Origin: Caloranaerobacter sp050286925
GTDB lineage: Bacteria > Bacillota > Clostridia > Tissierellales > Thermohalobacteraceae
DNA: 64,000 nucleotides
Direction: 5' to 3'
NCBI RefSeq assembly: GCF_050286925.1
Contig: NZ_JBFWFX010000001.1
Coordinates: 248,001 to 312,000 of the forward strand
The translations under genes were made by a program, and so were the position numbers. Within the stretch, counting starts at the first letter, position 1. Every line of letters begins with the position of its first letter. This document shows positions 54,441 to 63,918 of this stretch, piece by piece. The notes under the pieces were generated by a model that made no database searches, was not told the origin of the DNA, and worked only from the letters and a program-made list of their open reading frames with translations.

Positions 54441-54568
54441 TAAATTTAACAAGGCATATAATTTTTTGTGAATTATAAAAAATTATTTAATATAATGAAC
54501 TTTTTGTCCCTTAATCAACTATAAATGTAGTACAATAGAATATGTAGAAATTTGTGAGGAGGAAATCC

Positions 54569-55420
54569 ATGAATCCGCAAATAGGAATTTCTATTCATAA
54601 TGTAGGTGTAGATTATATTGCTAAACATAACTTTAAGAGGGTCCAATTGTGTCATAAATTTTCAGGAGCTAAAGAGATAACTGCACTTTTGAAGTTTTCT
54701 AGAAAGTTTCCTTTAAAGGTAACTTATCATGCTCCTGTATTTCATCAGTCAGACCCTACTACCACTTACTATGTAAGTGATAATAAAAGATTAAGGGACG
54801 CTACCTTTGAGATACTAAAGACAAATTTATCTATGGCAAAAAGTCTTCCAACGAGCGAAATTGTAATCCATTTTGTAACTAGTAATGTTGGAAGTCCAGA
54901 TAGTATAAAAAGATTAGCACAGGAAAGTGCTTTAAGACTTAGTGAATTAAGCAGAGAATATGATTTTCCAATCTTTTTAGAATATGTAGGTTATAATGAT
55001 TTATTTTATAAGATAGAAGATTGGGTAGATATTATAAAAGACTATGATAACTTAGGAATATGTTTAGATGTCGGTCATTTATATCTATCTTGTCAAATAA
55101 ATAATATGGACTATTTTAAAGAGTTAGAAAAAATGCTGCCTTATATTAGACTTGTACATCTGTGGAATACTAGAGGATTTAGTGATGTTTCTAAATATGG
55201 TCATATACCAGTTCATCCTAGTCAAAATCCAAACGATGGCTGGATAGATATAGAAAAAACTATAGAACTCATTCATGCTTGGGATGGTGATATTCCTATA
55301 ATTTTTGAACCTGACTTTAAATATTTAGATTTAAAATATGCTCAGGAAGGAATTGACTGGGTGAATGAGTTAGTCTATAATAATACGGAAAAGGATAGGG
55401 AAACCGTAGATACAGTTTAA
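54569..55420 (+). CDS. Xylose-isomerase-like TIM-barrel protein (sugar-phosphate isomerase/epimerase family)
   Basis: AP-endonuclease-2 / sugar isomerase superfamily barrel of 283 residues. Likely metal ligands are spread over the strands: KVTYHAPVFHQ, IVIHFVTSN, FLEYVGYND (Glu), GICLDVGHLYL (Asp, His), RLVHLWNTRG, HIPVHPSQNPNDGWID and IIFEPDFK (Glu). ATG 54569 follows GAGGAGG. It lies just upstream of a phosphohexomutase (34-bp gap), so a sugar-phosphate substrate is plausible, but the exact reaction cannot be stated. Confidence 0.8.
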   Translation: MNPQIGISIHNVGVDYIAKHNFKRVQLCHKFSGAKEITALLKFSRKFPLKVTYHAPVFHQSDPTTTYYVSDNKRLRDATFEILKTNLSMAKSLPTSEIVIHFVTSNVGSPDSIKRLAQESALRLSELSREYDFPIFLEYVGYNDLFYKIEDWVDIIKDYDNLGICLDVGHLYLSCQINNMDYFKELEKMLPYIRLVHLWNTRGFSDVSKYGHIPVHPSQNPNDGWIDIEKTIELIHAWDGDIPIIFEPDFKYLDLKYAQEGIDWVNELVYNNTEKDRETVDTV

Positions 55421-55454
55421 GTTTTTTTAATATAAAAAACATGGGGTGATGAAG

Positions 55455-57182
55455 ATGGATTTTATGGGGAAGTATGAGTTTTGGTTAAATAGTGAACACT
55501 TTGATAAAGAAACAAAAGATGAATTACTATCAATTAAGGATAATGTAGAAGAAATAGAAGACAGATTTTATAAAGATTTAGAATTTGGTACTGGAGGACT
55601 TAGAGGGAAAATTGGTGCAGGTACTAATAGAATAAATAAGTACACTGTATCTAAGGCTACTCAAGGACTAGCTAATTTTATTATTGAAAATGGAAGTGAT
55701 TATGTAAAAAGAGGAGTAGTAATAGCTCATGACTCAAGACATAAGTCAAGAGAATTTGCTCAAACGGCTGCACTAGTATTAGCCGCAAATGGCATTAAAG
55801 CATATTTATTTGAAGATTTAAGACCGACACCTGAATTATCTTTTGCAGTTAGATATCTAAAAGCTTCTGCTGGAATTGTTATTACAGCTAGTCACAACCC
55901 ACCAGAGTATAATGGATATAAGGTTTATTGGGAAGATGGAGGACAGGTGGTACCGAGTTTAGCCGATAAGATAATAGAGAAAGTTAATGAAGTTACTGAA
56001 TTTTCAATGATAAAGATTATAAGTAAAGAAGAGGCATTGAATAATGGACTACTAAATATTATTGGAGAAGAAATTGATAAAGAGTACATAAATAAAGTTA
56101 AAGATTTAAGTGTTAGAGATGATATCGATAAAAATATAAGAATAGTTTATACTCCATTACATGGTACTGGGAATATGCCAGTAAGAAGAGTGCTAAAAGA
56201 ATTAGGATACATAAATGTATTTGTTGTTGAAAGTCAAGAGCATCCAGACCCTAATTTTTCGACTGTAGAGTATCCGAATCCAGAGGATCCAAATGCATTT
56301 AAGTTGGCTATTGAATTAGGGGAAAAGGTAGACTCTGATATTATATTAGGAACAGATCCAGATTGCGATAGAGTTGGAGTTGTTGTTAAAAATAAAGAAG
56401 GAGAATATAAGGTATTAAGTGGAAATCAAACTGGTGCATTGCTTTTAGATTATATTCTAAATTCAATGACAGAAAAGGGAATTTTACCTAAAAATAGTGT
56501 AATGGTCAAGACTATAGTAACAAGTGAATTAGGCAGGGTGATAGCTAAACATTATGGCGTAGAAACTATAGATACTTTGACAGGATTTAAATTTATAGGT
56601 GAAAAGATTAAGGAATTTGAAGAAAGTGGAGATAAGAATTTCATATTTGGTTATGAAGAGAGTTTTGGATATTTGACTGGCTCTTTTGTAAGAGATAAAG
56701 ATGCAGTTATAGCTTCTATGCTTATTTGTGAGATGGCAGCATACTATAAGAGTAAAGGGATGACACTTTACGAAGCTTTAATTAATTTATATGAAAGATA
56801 TGGATACTATATAGAAGATTTACATTCTATTAAATTAGAAGGTATTGAAGGAAAGAAGAAGATAGATGAGGTAATGGAGAGCTTTAGAAATAGTTATCCA
56901 ACAAAAATAGGCAATCTTAACTTAAAAATATTTAATGATTATAAAGTATCTAAAAGTTTTAATTATAGTAAAGATAGCAGTGAAGATATATTACTGCCAA
57001 AATCAAATGTTTTGAAGTTTATTTTTGATGATGAATCATGGTATGCATTAAGACCTTCTGGTACAGAGCCAAAGTTAAAAATATATTTTTCAGCTAATGG
57101 AAAAGATAGAATAGAAGCAGAAAATAAACTTAAGGCTATTAAAGAAGAAATATTAAATAGGATAAACAATTCTATCCAATAA
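55455..57182 (+). CDS. Phosphoglucomutase/phosphomannomutase
   Basis: Alpha-D-phosphohexomutase of about 575 residues that interconverts hexose-1- and hexose-6-phosphates. The phosphoserine loop is VITASHNPPEYNGYKVY near residue 147. The Mg-binding loop is LGTDPDCDRVGV near 300, the sugar loop FIFGYEESFGYL near 400 and the phosphate-binding loop RPSGTEPKLKIYF near 537. The long form resembles Firmicute PgcA/PGM2-type enzymes. ATG 55455 is chosen; ATG 55449 and GTG 55446 overlap the GGGGTGAT SD. It links central metabolism with sugar nucleotides. Confidence 0.93.
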   Translation: MDFMGKYEFWLNSEHFDKETKDELLSIKDNVEEIEDRFYKDLEFGTGGLRGKIGAGTNRINKYTVSKATQGLANFIIENGSDYVKRGVVIAHDSRHKSREFAQTAALVLAANGIKAYLFEDLRPTPELSFAVRYLKASAGIVITASHNPPEYNGYKVYWEDGGQVVPSLADKIIEKVNEVTEFSMIKIISKEEALNNGLLNIIGEEIDKEYINKVKDLSVRDDIDKNIRIVYTPLHGTGNMPVRRVLKELGYINVFVVESQEHPDPNFSTVEYPNPEDPNAFKLAIELGEKVDSDIILGTDPDCDRVGVVVKNKEGEYKVLSGNQTGALLLDYILNSMTEKGILPKNSVMVKTIVTSELGRVIAKHYGVETIDTLTGFKFIGEKIKEFEESGDKNFIFGYEESFGYLTGSFVRDKDAVIASMLICEMAAYYKSKGMTLYEALINLYERYGYYIEDLHSIKLEGIEGKKKIDEVMESFRNSYPTKIGNLNLKIFNDYKVSKSFNYSKDSSEDILLPKSNVLKFIFDDESWYALRPSGTEPKLKIYFSANGKDRIEAENKLKAIKEEILNRINNSIQ

Positions 57183-57211
57183 AGCCGAGTTAACACTCGG
57201 CTTATTTTTTT
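57182..57211 (+). terminator. Terminator after the phosphohexomutase
   Basis: AAGCCGAGT and ACTCGGCTT form a perfect 9-bp stem with a TAAC loop, followed by ATTTTTTT. Confidence 0.9.
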
Positions 57212-57219
57212 AGAATTAT

Positions 57220-57603
57220 TTATTTAATCAATGTCTTTATTGTTTTTACGATTGTTGTAATTTTTTCTATCATATCACATGGGAGGTCATCTACTTCATA
57301 AAATAGATTATTTAAGGCAGTTTTTTTGTCAATTTGATAGTCAGAACCATTTTCTTTCGCTTCGATATTATCTATGTGATTTTCATAATAGTAATTTCTG
57401 ATATTAGTAACTCCAAGTAAGTAATCAATAGATACATCAAAAAATTCAGCTATACGTCGAAGAAGTAATTCATCATTAGGAAATCTAACACCATTTTCAT
57501 AGTTACTTACAGATTGTCTACTTATATTAAGTATCTTTGCTAGATCGGCTTGTCGTAAATTTTTCTCTTCTCTTAACAATTTTAATCTATCTGCAAATTT
57601 CAT
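57220..57603 (-). CDS. XRE-family HTH regulator
   Basis: DNA-binding protein of 127 residues with a Cro/CI-type HTH at the N-terminus (NLRQADLAKILNISRQSVSNYENG) and RIAEFFDVSIDYLLGVT, as in SinR/SlrR-like regulators. The C-terminal half is short and acidic with a helix DLPCDMIEKITTIVKTIKTL that may dimerise. The start follows GAGGTGAT. Divergent from the small gene at 57725, 120 bp apart, so that gene is a likely target. Confidence 0.9.
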   Translation of the reverse strand: MKFADRLKLLREEKNLRQADLAKILNISRQSVSNYENGVRFPNDELLLRRIAEFFDVSIDYLLGVTNIRNYYYENHIDNIEAKENGSDYQIDKKTALNNLFYEVDDLPCDMIEKITTIVKTIKTLIK

Positions 57604-57724
57604 TTTATCACCTCTAGATTAATCCTAGCACAGTTAGCATATTAAAAAATATAGAGATGCAAAAAGGGGAATATAATGATATAATATATACATATATTAT
57701 TATAATGGGATGGAGGTTAATATT

Positions 57725-57946
57725 ATGGAGAGGTTGAAGATGTTAGTAGAAAAAAGTTTAGAACAAAAATGGGGGGAAAGTGTTAAAATAACAGATCAAG
57801 ATTTTAAAGAAGCAGTAGAAGAAATAGGAAAGGACATACTTTATAATTATTTGATTTTCGGTAAGGATGTTACATTTGAACTTTTTTTACGAAATTTGCA
57901 AATATATATTTTGGGAGTTAAAAAATTAAATTATAATCAAAGATAA
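57725..57946 (+). CDS. Small uncharacterised protein divergent from the XRE regulator
   Basis: Protein of 73 residues, no family recognised: MERLKMLVEKSLEQKWGESV, DQDFKEAVEEIGKDILYNYL, FLRNLQIYILGVKKLN. Helical and mildly charged, without a signal peptide or membrane helix. ATG 57725 has the strong SD GGAGG. The AT-rich divergent promoter region has ATATAAT-like elements at 57675-57705. Terminated by its own hairpin. It may be a partner or target of the XRE protein. Confidence 0.6.
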   Translation: MERLKMLVEKSLEQKWGESVKITDQDFKEAVEEIGKDILYNYLIFGKDVTFELFLRNLQIYILGVKKLNYNQR

Positions 57947-57969
57947 AGATATTTAAATGAATCGAGCAG

Positions 57970-58008
57970 GAGGTAGGTGAAATTTCAATCTACCTCTTTT
58001 GATTTTGT
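57970..58008 (+). terminator. Terminator after the small gene at 57725
   Basis: GAGGTAG (57970-57976) and CTACCTC (57990-57996) pair with inner TGAAA/TTTCA, followed by TTTTGATTTTG. The next 245 bp up to 58253 are AT-rich and carry no gene that I can see. Confidence 0.75.
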
Positions 58009-58253
58009 TTGGAAACATAATAAGATTTTCTAATCATTCTAAAAAATTAATAACGAATAGCGAATGACTATTAATTAAAATGTTTAAAGTGAAAAATATT
58101 GGTCAAATATAATCATGTATATCTTTTTTGGGACTTTTGTCATATATAGTTTTTGGATAAAATATATACTAGGTACTCCAATAGAGAAATGTAAAAGGAT
58201 TTAGCATTTAACATTTAGAATTTAAAATTCATTTAGTATGGGAGGAAAATTAG

Positions 58254-59681
58254 ATGCATAAGAAGATTTTTGGATTAGTCCTGAGCATCTTATTTTTATT
58301 CACGTTCCTTGTTGATTATGGGTATGCTCAAGATGTTAGAATAAATCCACCAAGAGAAGTATTAGAAAAAAAGATAGAAGAAGTAGCTAAAAAAAGAGGG
58401 ATTCCAACTGTTATACTAAAATCAATAGCGAGAGTAGAAAGTGTCTTTCAGCAGTATAATCCTAACGGAACAGTTTATACAGGCCGAAGCGGCAGTATTG
58501 GACTTATGCAAGTTTATAATAAATATGGATGGTTTGACACAAACAGACTTAAGTATGATATTGATTATAATATAGAAGCTGGTGCAGAAGTTCTGTTAAT
58601 GAAGTGGGACATGGCATTAAAAAAATTGCCGAGAATAGGAGATATGAACCCCAATATATTAGAAAATTGGTATTTTGTTCTATGGGCATATAATGGTTGG
58701 AGTAAAAGTAACAATCCTAATATGGTTCCTTATAAATATCCAACATGGACTAAAAAATATACGTATCAACAATTGATATATTCGGTAGCAGAAAAGGAAT
58801 ACGGTCAGAAAATAACACCTATAGACCCTAAGTTGCTTCCTAAGAATGGGCTTCCAGATAAAAATAAGCATTATGATACTCCACAGCCGTTTCATTACGG
58901 TGATATTGAGATGTATAAAAAAGGAGATATAGTAAAAGCTGATGTTAAAACTTATTTAAGAATTAGAAAAGAACCTAATGGAGTAGAGATTGGAAGAATA
59001 AAAAATGGTACAATTTTAGATGTATTAGAAGGACCAGTTTTAAAAGAGGGATATTTTTGGTATAAAGTCAAGCAAAAAGATGGAAATCTACAAGGTTGGG
59101 TTGTTGGTAATTGGATAGTAAAAGTTGGTGAAAAAGAAGAATATCCAATCAGAGATATATCGAATAGTTGGGCAAAAGATTATATTCTTAAGCTCTATGA
59201 AATGGGTATAGTAAATGGAGATAGTAATAAGAGATATTATCCAGATAGGAGTATTACTAGACAGGAAATGGCTATTTTAATATCAAGAGCACTCAAACTT
59301 AAAGGTGAAGATTATCAGCTTAACTATGAGGATAAAGACAAGATTAAGGACTGGGCAGTAGATTATGTAAAAGCCGTATCTAAAGCTGGCTATCTAAATG
59401 GTTTTGAAGATAATACTTTTAAGCCTGATAGGTATGTTACTAGAGAAGAAGCAGCTTGGATGATAGCAAAGATATTAGGAGAAGATGATGCAGCTATAGA
59501 ATTGGAATATAGTGATTTATCTGAAGCTAATCCGCAGTTTATATCAGCAATAAAGATAGCAGGAAAATATGGTATTATATCAGGTAAAGAAGATGGAACA
59601 TTTAAACCAAAAGAACCACTGACTAGAAGTGGTGCAGCAAAAATAATAGTTAAACTTTTAGAAGTCTTAAAGCAGAAATAG
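58254..59681 (+). CDS. SLH-anchored lytic transglycosylase with SH3 domain
   Basis: Secreted peptidoglycan-cleaving protein of 475 residues. A signal peptide (1-24) is followed by an SLT domain with the catalytic Glu in LKSIARVESVFQQYNPNG and the GSIGLMQVYNKYG motif. A bacterial SH3 domain follows (about 225-295, TYLRIRKEPNGVEIGRIKNG). Three SLH repeats close it: ISNSWAKDYILKLYEMGIVN, then KIKDWAVDYVKAVSKAGYLN, then NPQFISAIKIAGKYGIISG. ATG 58254 follows GGGAGG. It would trim the wall beneath the S-layer. No terminator is obvious. Confidence 0.9.
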   Translation: MHKKIFGLVLSILFLFTFLVDYGYAQDVRINPPREVLEKKIEEVAKKRGIPTVILKSIARVESVFQQYNPNGTVYTGRSGSIGLMQVYNKYGWFDTNRLKYDIDYNIEAGAEVLLMKWDMALKKLPRIGDMNPNILENWYFVLWAYNGWSKSNNPNMVPYKYPTWTKKYTYQQLIYSVAEKEYGQKITPIDPKLLPKNGLPDKNKHYDTPQPFHYGDIEMYKKGDIVKADVKTYLRIRKEPNGVEIGRIKNGTILDVLEGPVLKEGYFWYKVKQKDGNLQGWVVGNWIVKVGEKEEYPIRDISNSWAKDYILKLYEMGIVNGDSNKRYYPDRSITRQEMAILISRALKLKGEDYQLNYEDKDKIKDWAVDYVKAVSKAGYLNGFEDNTFKPDRYVTREEAAWMIAKILGEDDAAIELEYSDLSEANPQFISAIKIAGKYGIISGKEDGTFKPKEPLTRSGAAKIIVKLLEVLKQK

Positions 59682-59813
59682 AATAACTAGCAGACTAATA
59701 TCACCCCTTTTATTCAAAGAAATATACCAAACAAAAATAGATTTATGTCAATAAATGTATAAAGTCAGTTCAGGTGTATATAATATTACAAAGGAAGAAA
59801 AGGGGTGATTCAT

Positions 59814-60062
59814 CTGAATAAAAAGAAATTTTATTATTCTATATTTGTAATTATATTGACGATATTTGTTGTTGTGATTATGTTGAATTTAAGAGTTGAT
59901 GTCGAAAATCCTGATGTTTATGACAGAGTTGATGGAAAAGAAGATTATGCAATGAAAGTCTATCAGGCAGATGAGAAACAAAATCAGACAAAAAAAGCAC
60001 TTGATAAAGAAGAATCAAATTGGATAAAGCGAACAATTATAAATATACGTTCTAAAAAATAA
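59814..60062 (+). CDS. Small membrane-anchored protein, probable CTG start
   Basis: Protein of 82 residues with one membrane helix (YYSIFVIILTIFVVVIMLNL) and a charged extracytoplasmic tail ending NWIKRTIINIRSKK. No family recognised. AAGGGGTGAT is the obvious SD, but the only NTG codon at proper distance is CTG 59814 (LNKKKF); GTG 59805 lies inside the SD. A CTG start is therefore the better reading. The shared terminator hairpin follows. Confidence 0.6.
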   Translation: MNKKKFYYSIFVIILTIFVVVIMLNLRVDVENPDVYDRVDGKEDYAMKVYQADEKQNQTKKALDKEESNWIKRTIINIRSKK

Positions 60063-60063
60063 A

Positions 60064-60091
60064 AGGGACTATAAAGTCCCTCTAATTTTTT
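60064..60091. terminator. Bidirectional terminator
   Basis: AGGGACT (60064-60070) and AGTCCCT (60075-60081) pair over 7 bp, with T-runs on the plus side and A-rich sequence on the other. It lies between two convergent genes. Confidence 0.75.
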
Positions 60092-62901
60092 TGAAATAAT
60101 GGCAATATTTCATAAGCTATTTTATCTCCATTTATCACAAATCTAACATATTTAATATTAAAAAAGTTGTTTATATCTTCTTCTAGATTAATATCTTCTA
60201 CTTCAATATAGCGTATTCCATCTTTCAGGATTACATCTGTTTTATTACTTCCTTGGATTACAAAAATATTTTTACCTAAACTCCTATACTCAGTTAATAT
60301 TTCATGAAATAATTCTGCTTCTAATTTGTCAATAAATCCAGACTCTCCAAATACAGGTTTTGGTAAAGAAATAATTATATTCTTTTCATTAGATTTATTT
60401 AGTATTTCTTTTAACCAAATCCATTGGTTTACATCTGATGTTCTTAGACCGTTTTTAGTATCATCAAGTTGTATAAATAATGTATTATTATTTACAAAGC
60501 ATGAATATCCATTAGATGCTTCAGCAAAAGGTACTTTTATTTTGTCTATGAAGATATTATTCATTTTACCTAGTATTATTCCCAATTGATTTTCATTTAT
60601 CTTTTCATCTATTTTGCCAGCTATAAGACGTTTAATTAAAGTATCTGCTTTATCAATACCCCTTGTAACTACGAAACTAAAGCCATTTTCACTTACTTCT
60701 TCACTTTTTTGAAGTTTATCTTTTATATGTGTTTCAGCAGGTAGAGTCATAGTCTTATATGGGGTAGAATATAGAGCTTTTAGTCCATCTATTAGGATGT
60801 ATCCTTCATCTTTATTAAAAGGACTAGTTTCAACAATATAAATCCTATCTAAAGTTATAGGATAAGTAACGTTATTTGGAATATCTGCTGTAATCCACTT
60901 CCAGCCTTTCCAATCAATATTTTTTGCAAAATCAATATAATAAGATTTTCCACTATTGTCTATTATCTTACCTCTAAACCAATGATTACTTTCATTACCG
61001 TATAACCATAATCCAAGTTTAGTAGGTTTATTTTCCAATTTAATGCCATTTTCTCCCAGAATTATATATGCTGCTGTAGTTTTTTCAGAATTTGTGAAGT
61101 CATAATTTAACTTAAGAGAAAATTTGCTCAATACATCTTCATTGTCTAATTCAATACTTCCTTTAACTTCTTGAGGATAGCTTATGAAATTTAAGTTATC
61201 CAAATTTTCAAAGTCCTCTAATAAAATTTCATTGTAACCTACTGAAACTTCGATATTTTGGGTAGCATTCATGATTTTAGCAGTAATAGCGCCAGAAGCT
61301 GGTTTTTTAGAGCTATAAAATATTCCATCTACGACTTTGCCAATATTACCATATATTGTCCAAGTAATGTCTTTTGGGTTTATTTTTGCTGTATAACCTT
61401 CATCGTTTTTTCCGTATATTTCGGTTAAATCTTTTTGACTATTTACATCTATATGGAACTTGTCAAAATTGAATTGCAATTCCTTTACTTCATCTAAAAC
61501 ATTAATTTCAATTTCAGCTTTTTTATTTTTATATTTAGCTATTACTTTGCCTTTTCCTGACTCTTTAGGAATTAAGGTGTTTTTATTAAATTTACCTTTT
61601 ATACCTGAAATATTAAATTTTACTCTATTAATATCTATATCAACAGGATTGTGGTATTTATCAAATCCTCTTACATAGAATTTTCTAGATGTATTAACAA
61701 ATATGTTTGTATCGTCAGTATATATTTTTATATAGCTTAAACTTCTCTTTGGAGCATTATTAAATATACCTATTCCATTTGATATCTTTCTTTCTTTGCC
61801 ATCTGATGGACGATTTACAACGATAGGATTTTCTTCGTATTGTGGTTTTAATACCATTGTAGTAGAGCCACCGCCGTCTAGGTTAACTGCTTCATATGCT
61901 CCTAAATCTATCATGATCTCAGCTAAAGTATTTAAGTCTACACCTTTATATGAAGTATCTCTACCATCAATCGTTACAAGAATGAGTTCATCTTTGTCTT
62001 TATTAATTCCTAATGCTGTTCTTGGATGTTTACCTTTTATGTTTAATGTGAAATCTGCAATATTTCCATCTTTAACAATAAAGGTTCCACTTCCTATAGC
62101 TGTTTTTATGTTTTCGTAGTTTGGGATAGTATTTATTTCAAGTTTTACTTTTTTACCTACTTTAAAATTATTAAGGAGTATGTCTCTAACTCTTCCACGT
62201 CCAGTTAGTATGTATCCATTTTCTGGCATGTCTATAGGAGGTTGATTAATTCTTACTTCTTTAACTGTATTTTCTTCAACAACTATTTCTATCATATCGT
62301 CGAAATAAGTATTTCCTATACTTTTTAAACTCCAGTTTTTATCGTATAAAATGACTTCTTCATATTTGTCACTCGATTTGTTTATTGCGGAGAGAATAAC
62401 AGGTTGTCCATCTTCTGGAACTGCTTTAATTTGCCATTTCCAGAAGGATATAAAAGGATAATTATTTTTATCTATCGCAAATACAGGTAGTCTATTCCAA
62501 TGATATGGTGGAGATGAAACCATTTCTCCATTTGATATGACAACCCCTAGAGGGAAAGAGTCTTTAGCTGTTGAGAAAAAATCGCCATTGATACCAGCAA
62601 TAGCTTGGGAATTTTTTATCATGTTAGATAGAGTTTCTCTTTTAGAAATTCCTTCTTTATTAAAAAGAACATCTAAGCTAGTGTATTTATCTTTTAAATT
62701 TACTCTTAAAACATTTATATTCCACCAGCCGTCAGAGGTAAATTTTTGAATGTGTTCATGTATGACGCCACTTGAAATATTTTCTACAGTTTTTCTTTCA
62801 TGGAGCAATATTGGCTTGTCTGCAAAACTCATAGATAAGCTTGAAAATATGATTACTCCACTAGCTATATATGAAACTACTTTTTTGAAAAGTCTATTCA
62901 T
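60082..62901 (-). CDS. Secreted phosphodiester glycosidase (NAGPA-domain) protein
   Basis: Exported protein of 939 residues. A signal peptide (about 1-27, ending SMSFADK) precedes the NAGPA/DUF2233 domain at about 60-365 with AGINGDFFSTAKDSFPLGVV, RTALGINKDKDELILVTIDG and the signature YEAVNLDGGGSTTMVLKP. The next 150 residues look Ig/Big-like (FYVRGFDKYHNPVDIDINRV). Residues about 520-700 look like a carbohydrate-binding jelly roll (KLGLWLYGNESNHWFRGKII), and a TIM-like segment of unknown function ends the protein. ATG 62901 follows AAAGGGTGAT. Family members cleave GlcNAc-1-phosphodiesters, so a teichoic-acid- or surface-glycan-related substrate is plausible. Confidence 0.85.
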   Translation of the reverse strand: MNRLFKKVVSYIASGVIIFSSLSMSFADKPILLHERKTVENISSGVIHEHIQKFTSDGWWNINVLRVNLKDKYTSLDVLFNKEGISKRETLSNMIKNSQAIAGINGDFFSTAKDSFPLGVVISNGEMVSSPPYHWNRLPVFAIDKNNYPFISFWKWQIKAVPEDGQPVILSAINKSSDKYEEVILYDKNWSLKSIGNTYFDDMIEIVVEENTVKEVRINQPPIDMPENGYILTGRGRVRDILLNNFKVGKKVKLEINTIPNYENIKTAIGSGTFIVKDGNIADFTLNIKGKHPRTALGINKDKDELILVTIDGRDTSYKGVDLNTLAEIMIDLGAYEAVNLDGGGSTTMVLKPQYEENPIVVNRPSDGKERKISNGIGIFNNAPKRSLSYIKIYTDDTNIFVNTSRKFYVRGFDKYHNPVDIDINRVKFNISGIKGKFNKNTLIPKESGKGKVIAKYKNKKAEIEINVLDEVKELQFNFDKFHIDVNSQKDLTEIYGKNDEGYTAKINPKDITWTIYGNIGKVVDGIFYSSKKPASGAITAKIMNATQNIEVSVGYNEILLEDFENLDNLNFISYPQEVKGSIELDNEDVLSKFSLKLNYDFTNSEKTTAAYIILGENGIKLENKPTKLGLWLYGNESNHWFRGKIIDNSGKSYYIDFAKNIDWKGWKWITADIPNNVTYPITLDRIYIVETSPFNKDEGYILIDGLKALYSTPYKTMTLPAETHIKDKLQKSEEVSENGFSFVVTRGIDKADTLIKRLIAGKIDEKINENQLGIILGKMNNIFIDKIKVPFAEASNGYSCFVNNNTLFIQLDDTKNGLRTSDVNQWIWLKEILNKSNEKNIIISLPKPVFGESGFIDKLEAELFHEILTEYRSLGKNIFVIQGSNKTDVILKDGIRYIEVEDINLEEDINNFFNIKYVRFVINGDKIAYEILPLFQKN

Positions 62902-62933
62902 AGTTATCACCCTTTGGATTTAGTAATTGGTTA

Positions 62934-63644
62934 TTAAAACCATAAATTTAACTGTTCTTTATTTTTGATAGCTGTAATAAGCCTATCTCTTGCTTTAGGA
63001 ATATCTTTATATACATTTTTCATAAGCTGTTTTATATATTCTCTTTTAGTATTTCTATTTGCAGGGCAAGGACTTTCTACAGTAGGTAGGTTATGTCTTT
63101 TGACAGCTCCTTTTATTTGATGCTCTGTAACATAAATAAGAGGCCTAATTACTGTAATATCTTTTCTGGACATATATGTTTTAGGTGAAAAAGTATTTAT
63201 TCTTCCTTCATAAAACATGCTTAAGAATAATGTTTCGATGGCATCGTCTGCATGATGTCCTAGAGCAAGTTTATTTAAACCTTTTTCTTTCATAAGATCG
63301 TGCAGAGCTCCTCTTCTCATTCTTGCGCAAAGCGAACAAGGATTTTTTTCTTTTCTAATATCGAAAATAATTTTACCTATTTGAGTTTCTTTTATAGTAT
63401 ATGGAACGTTAATTTCTTCTACGAATTTTTTTACTTCGGATAAATCAAAACCTTCAAAACCTAAAGTTAAAGTGATTGCTTCTAATTCATATTTTACTGG
63501 GCTAAATCTCTGGAATATTTTTAATCCATATAATAGAGTTAAACTGTCTTTTCCACCTGAAACTCCAACGGCAATTCTATCGCCATCTTCTATAAGGTTA
63601 AATTCTTCTACTGCTTTTCTTATTGCTCCTACTATTCTTCTCAT
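62934..63644 (-). CDS. TtcA-like tRNA 2-thiolation ATPase
   Basis: PP-loop ATP pyrophosphatase of 236 residues that activates a tRNA base for sulfur insertion (TtcA acts on cytidine 32). The PP-loop is VGVSGGKDSLTLLYG. The iron-sulfur ligands are likely the two Cys in NPCSLCARMRR and the Cys in VESPCPANRNTKREYI, the three-cysteine pattern of TtcA. LALGHHADDAIETLFLSMFY is the other family block. ATG 63644 follows GGAAGG; the longer frame from 63692 lacks support. The next gene upstream is a tRNA, though not obviously in the same transcript. Confidence 0.88.
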   Translation of the reverse strand: MRRIVGAIRKAVEEFNLIEDGDRIAVGVSGGKDSLTLLYGLKIFQRFSPVKYELEAITLTLGFEGFDLSEVKKFVEEINVPYTIKETQIGKIIFDIRKEKNPCSLCARMRRGALHDLMKEKGLNKLALGHHADDAIETLFLSMFYEGRINTFSPKTYMSRKDITVIRPLIYVTEHQIKGAVKRHNLPTVESPCPANRNTKREYIKQLMKNVYKDIPKARDRLITAIKNKEQLNLWF

Positions 63645-63758
63645 GTGATCAGCCTTCCTTTTTCTTGTGTATAATGTTTGTATTAAATACATTTGTTTGC
63701 AATATTTATTATATACTATTTAGTTGAAGTTTAGATTACAAAAGGATTACAAAAAATA

Positions 63759-63791
63759 AAAAACAGCTGAGAATATTCTCAGCTGTTTTTT
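63759..63791 (-). terminator. Terminator of tRNA-Pro
   Basis: AAAACAGCTGAGAAT and ATTCTCAGCTGTTTT form a perfect palindrome of about 15 bp per arm, with a T-rich run in the minus direction just after the tRNA 3' end. Confidence 0.88.
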
Positions 63792-63793
63792 TC

Positions 63794-63870
63794 TGGTCGG
63801 GGTGGAGGGACTCGAACCCCCGGCCCCATGGTCCCAAACCACGTGCGCTACCAAACTGCGCCACACCCCG
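63794..63870 (-). tRNA. tRNA-Pro (anticodon UGG), CCA encoded
   Basis: The minus strand folds as a full cloverleaf of 77 nt: acceptor CGGGGTG...CACCCCG, D-arm with GGTAGCGC, anticodon loop TTTGGGA with TGG, and T-arm GGTTCGAGTCC. It ends in ACCA encoded by the genome. Confidence 0.95.
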
Positions 63871-63889
63871 TTGACTTATCACGAATGTT

Positions 63890-63918
63890 ATTTTAAAGCA
63901 TATTGAGTTAACTTGCAA
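63890..63918 (-). promoter_or_regulatory. Promoter of tRNA-Pro
   Basis: On the minus strand TTGCAA (63918-63913) and TAAAAT (63895-63890) are 17 bp apart, about 20 bp before the mature 5' end. Confidence 0.6.
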
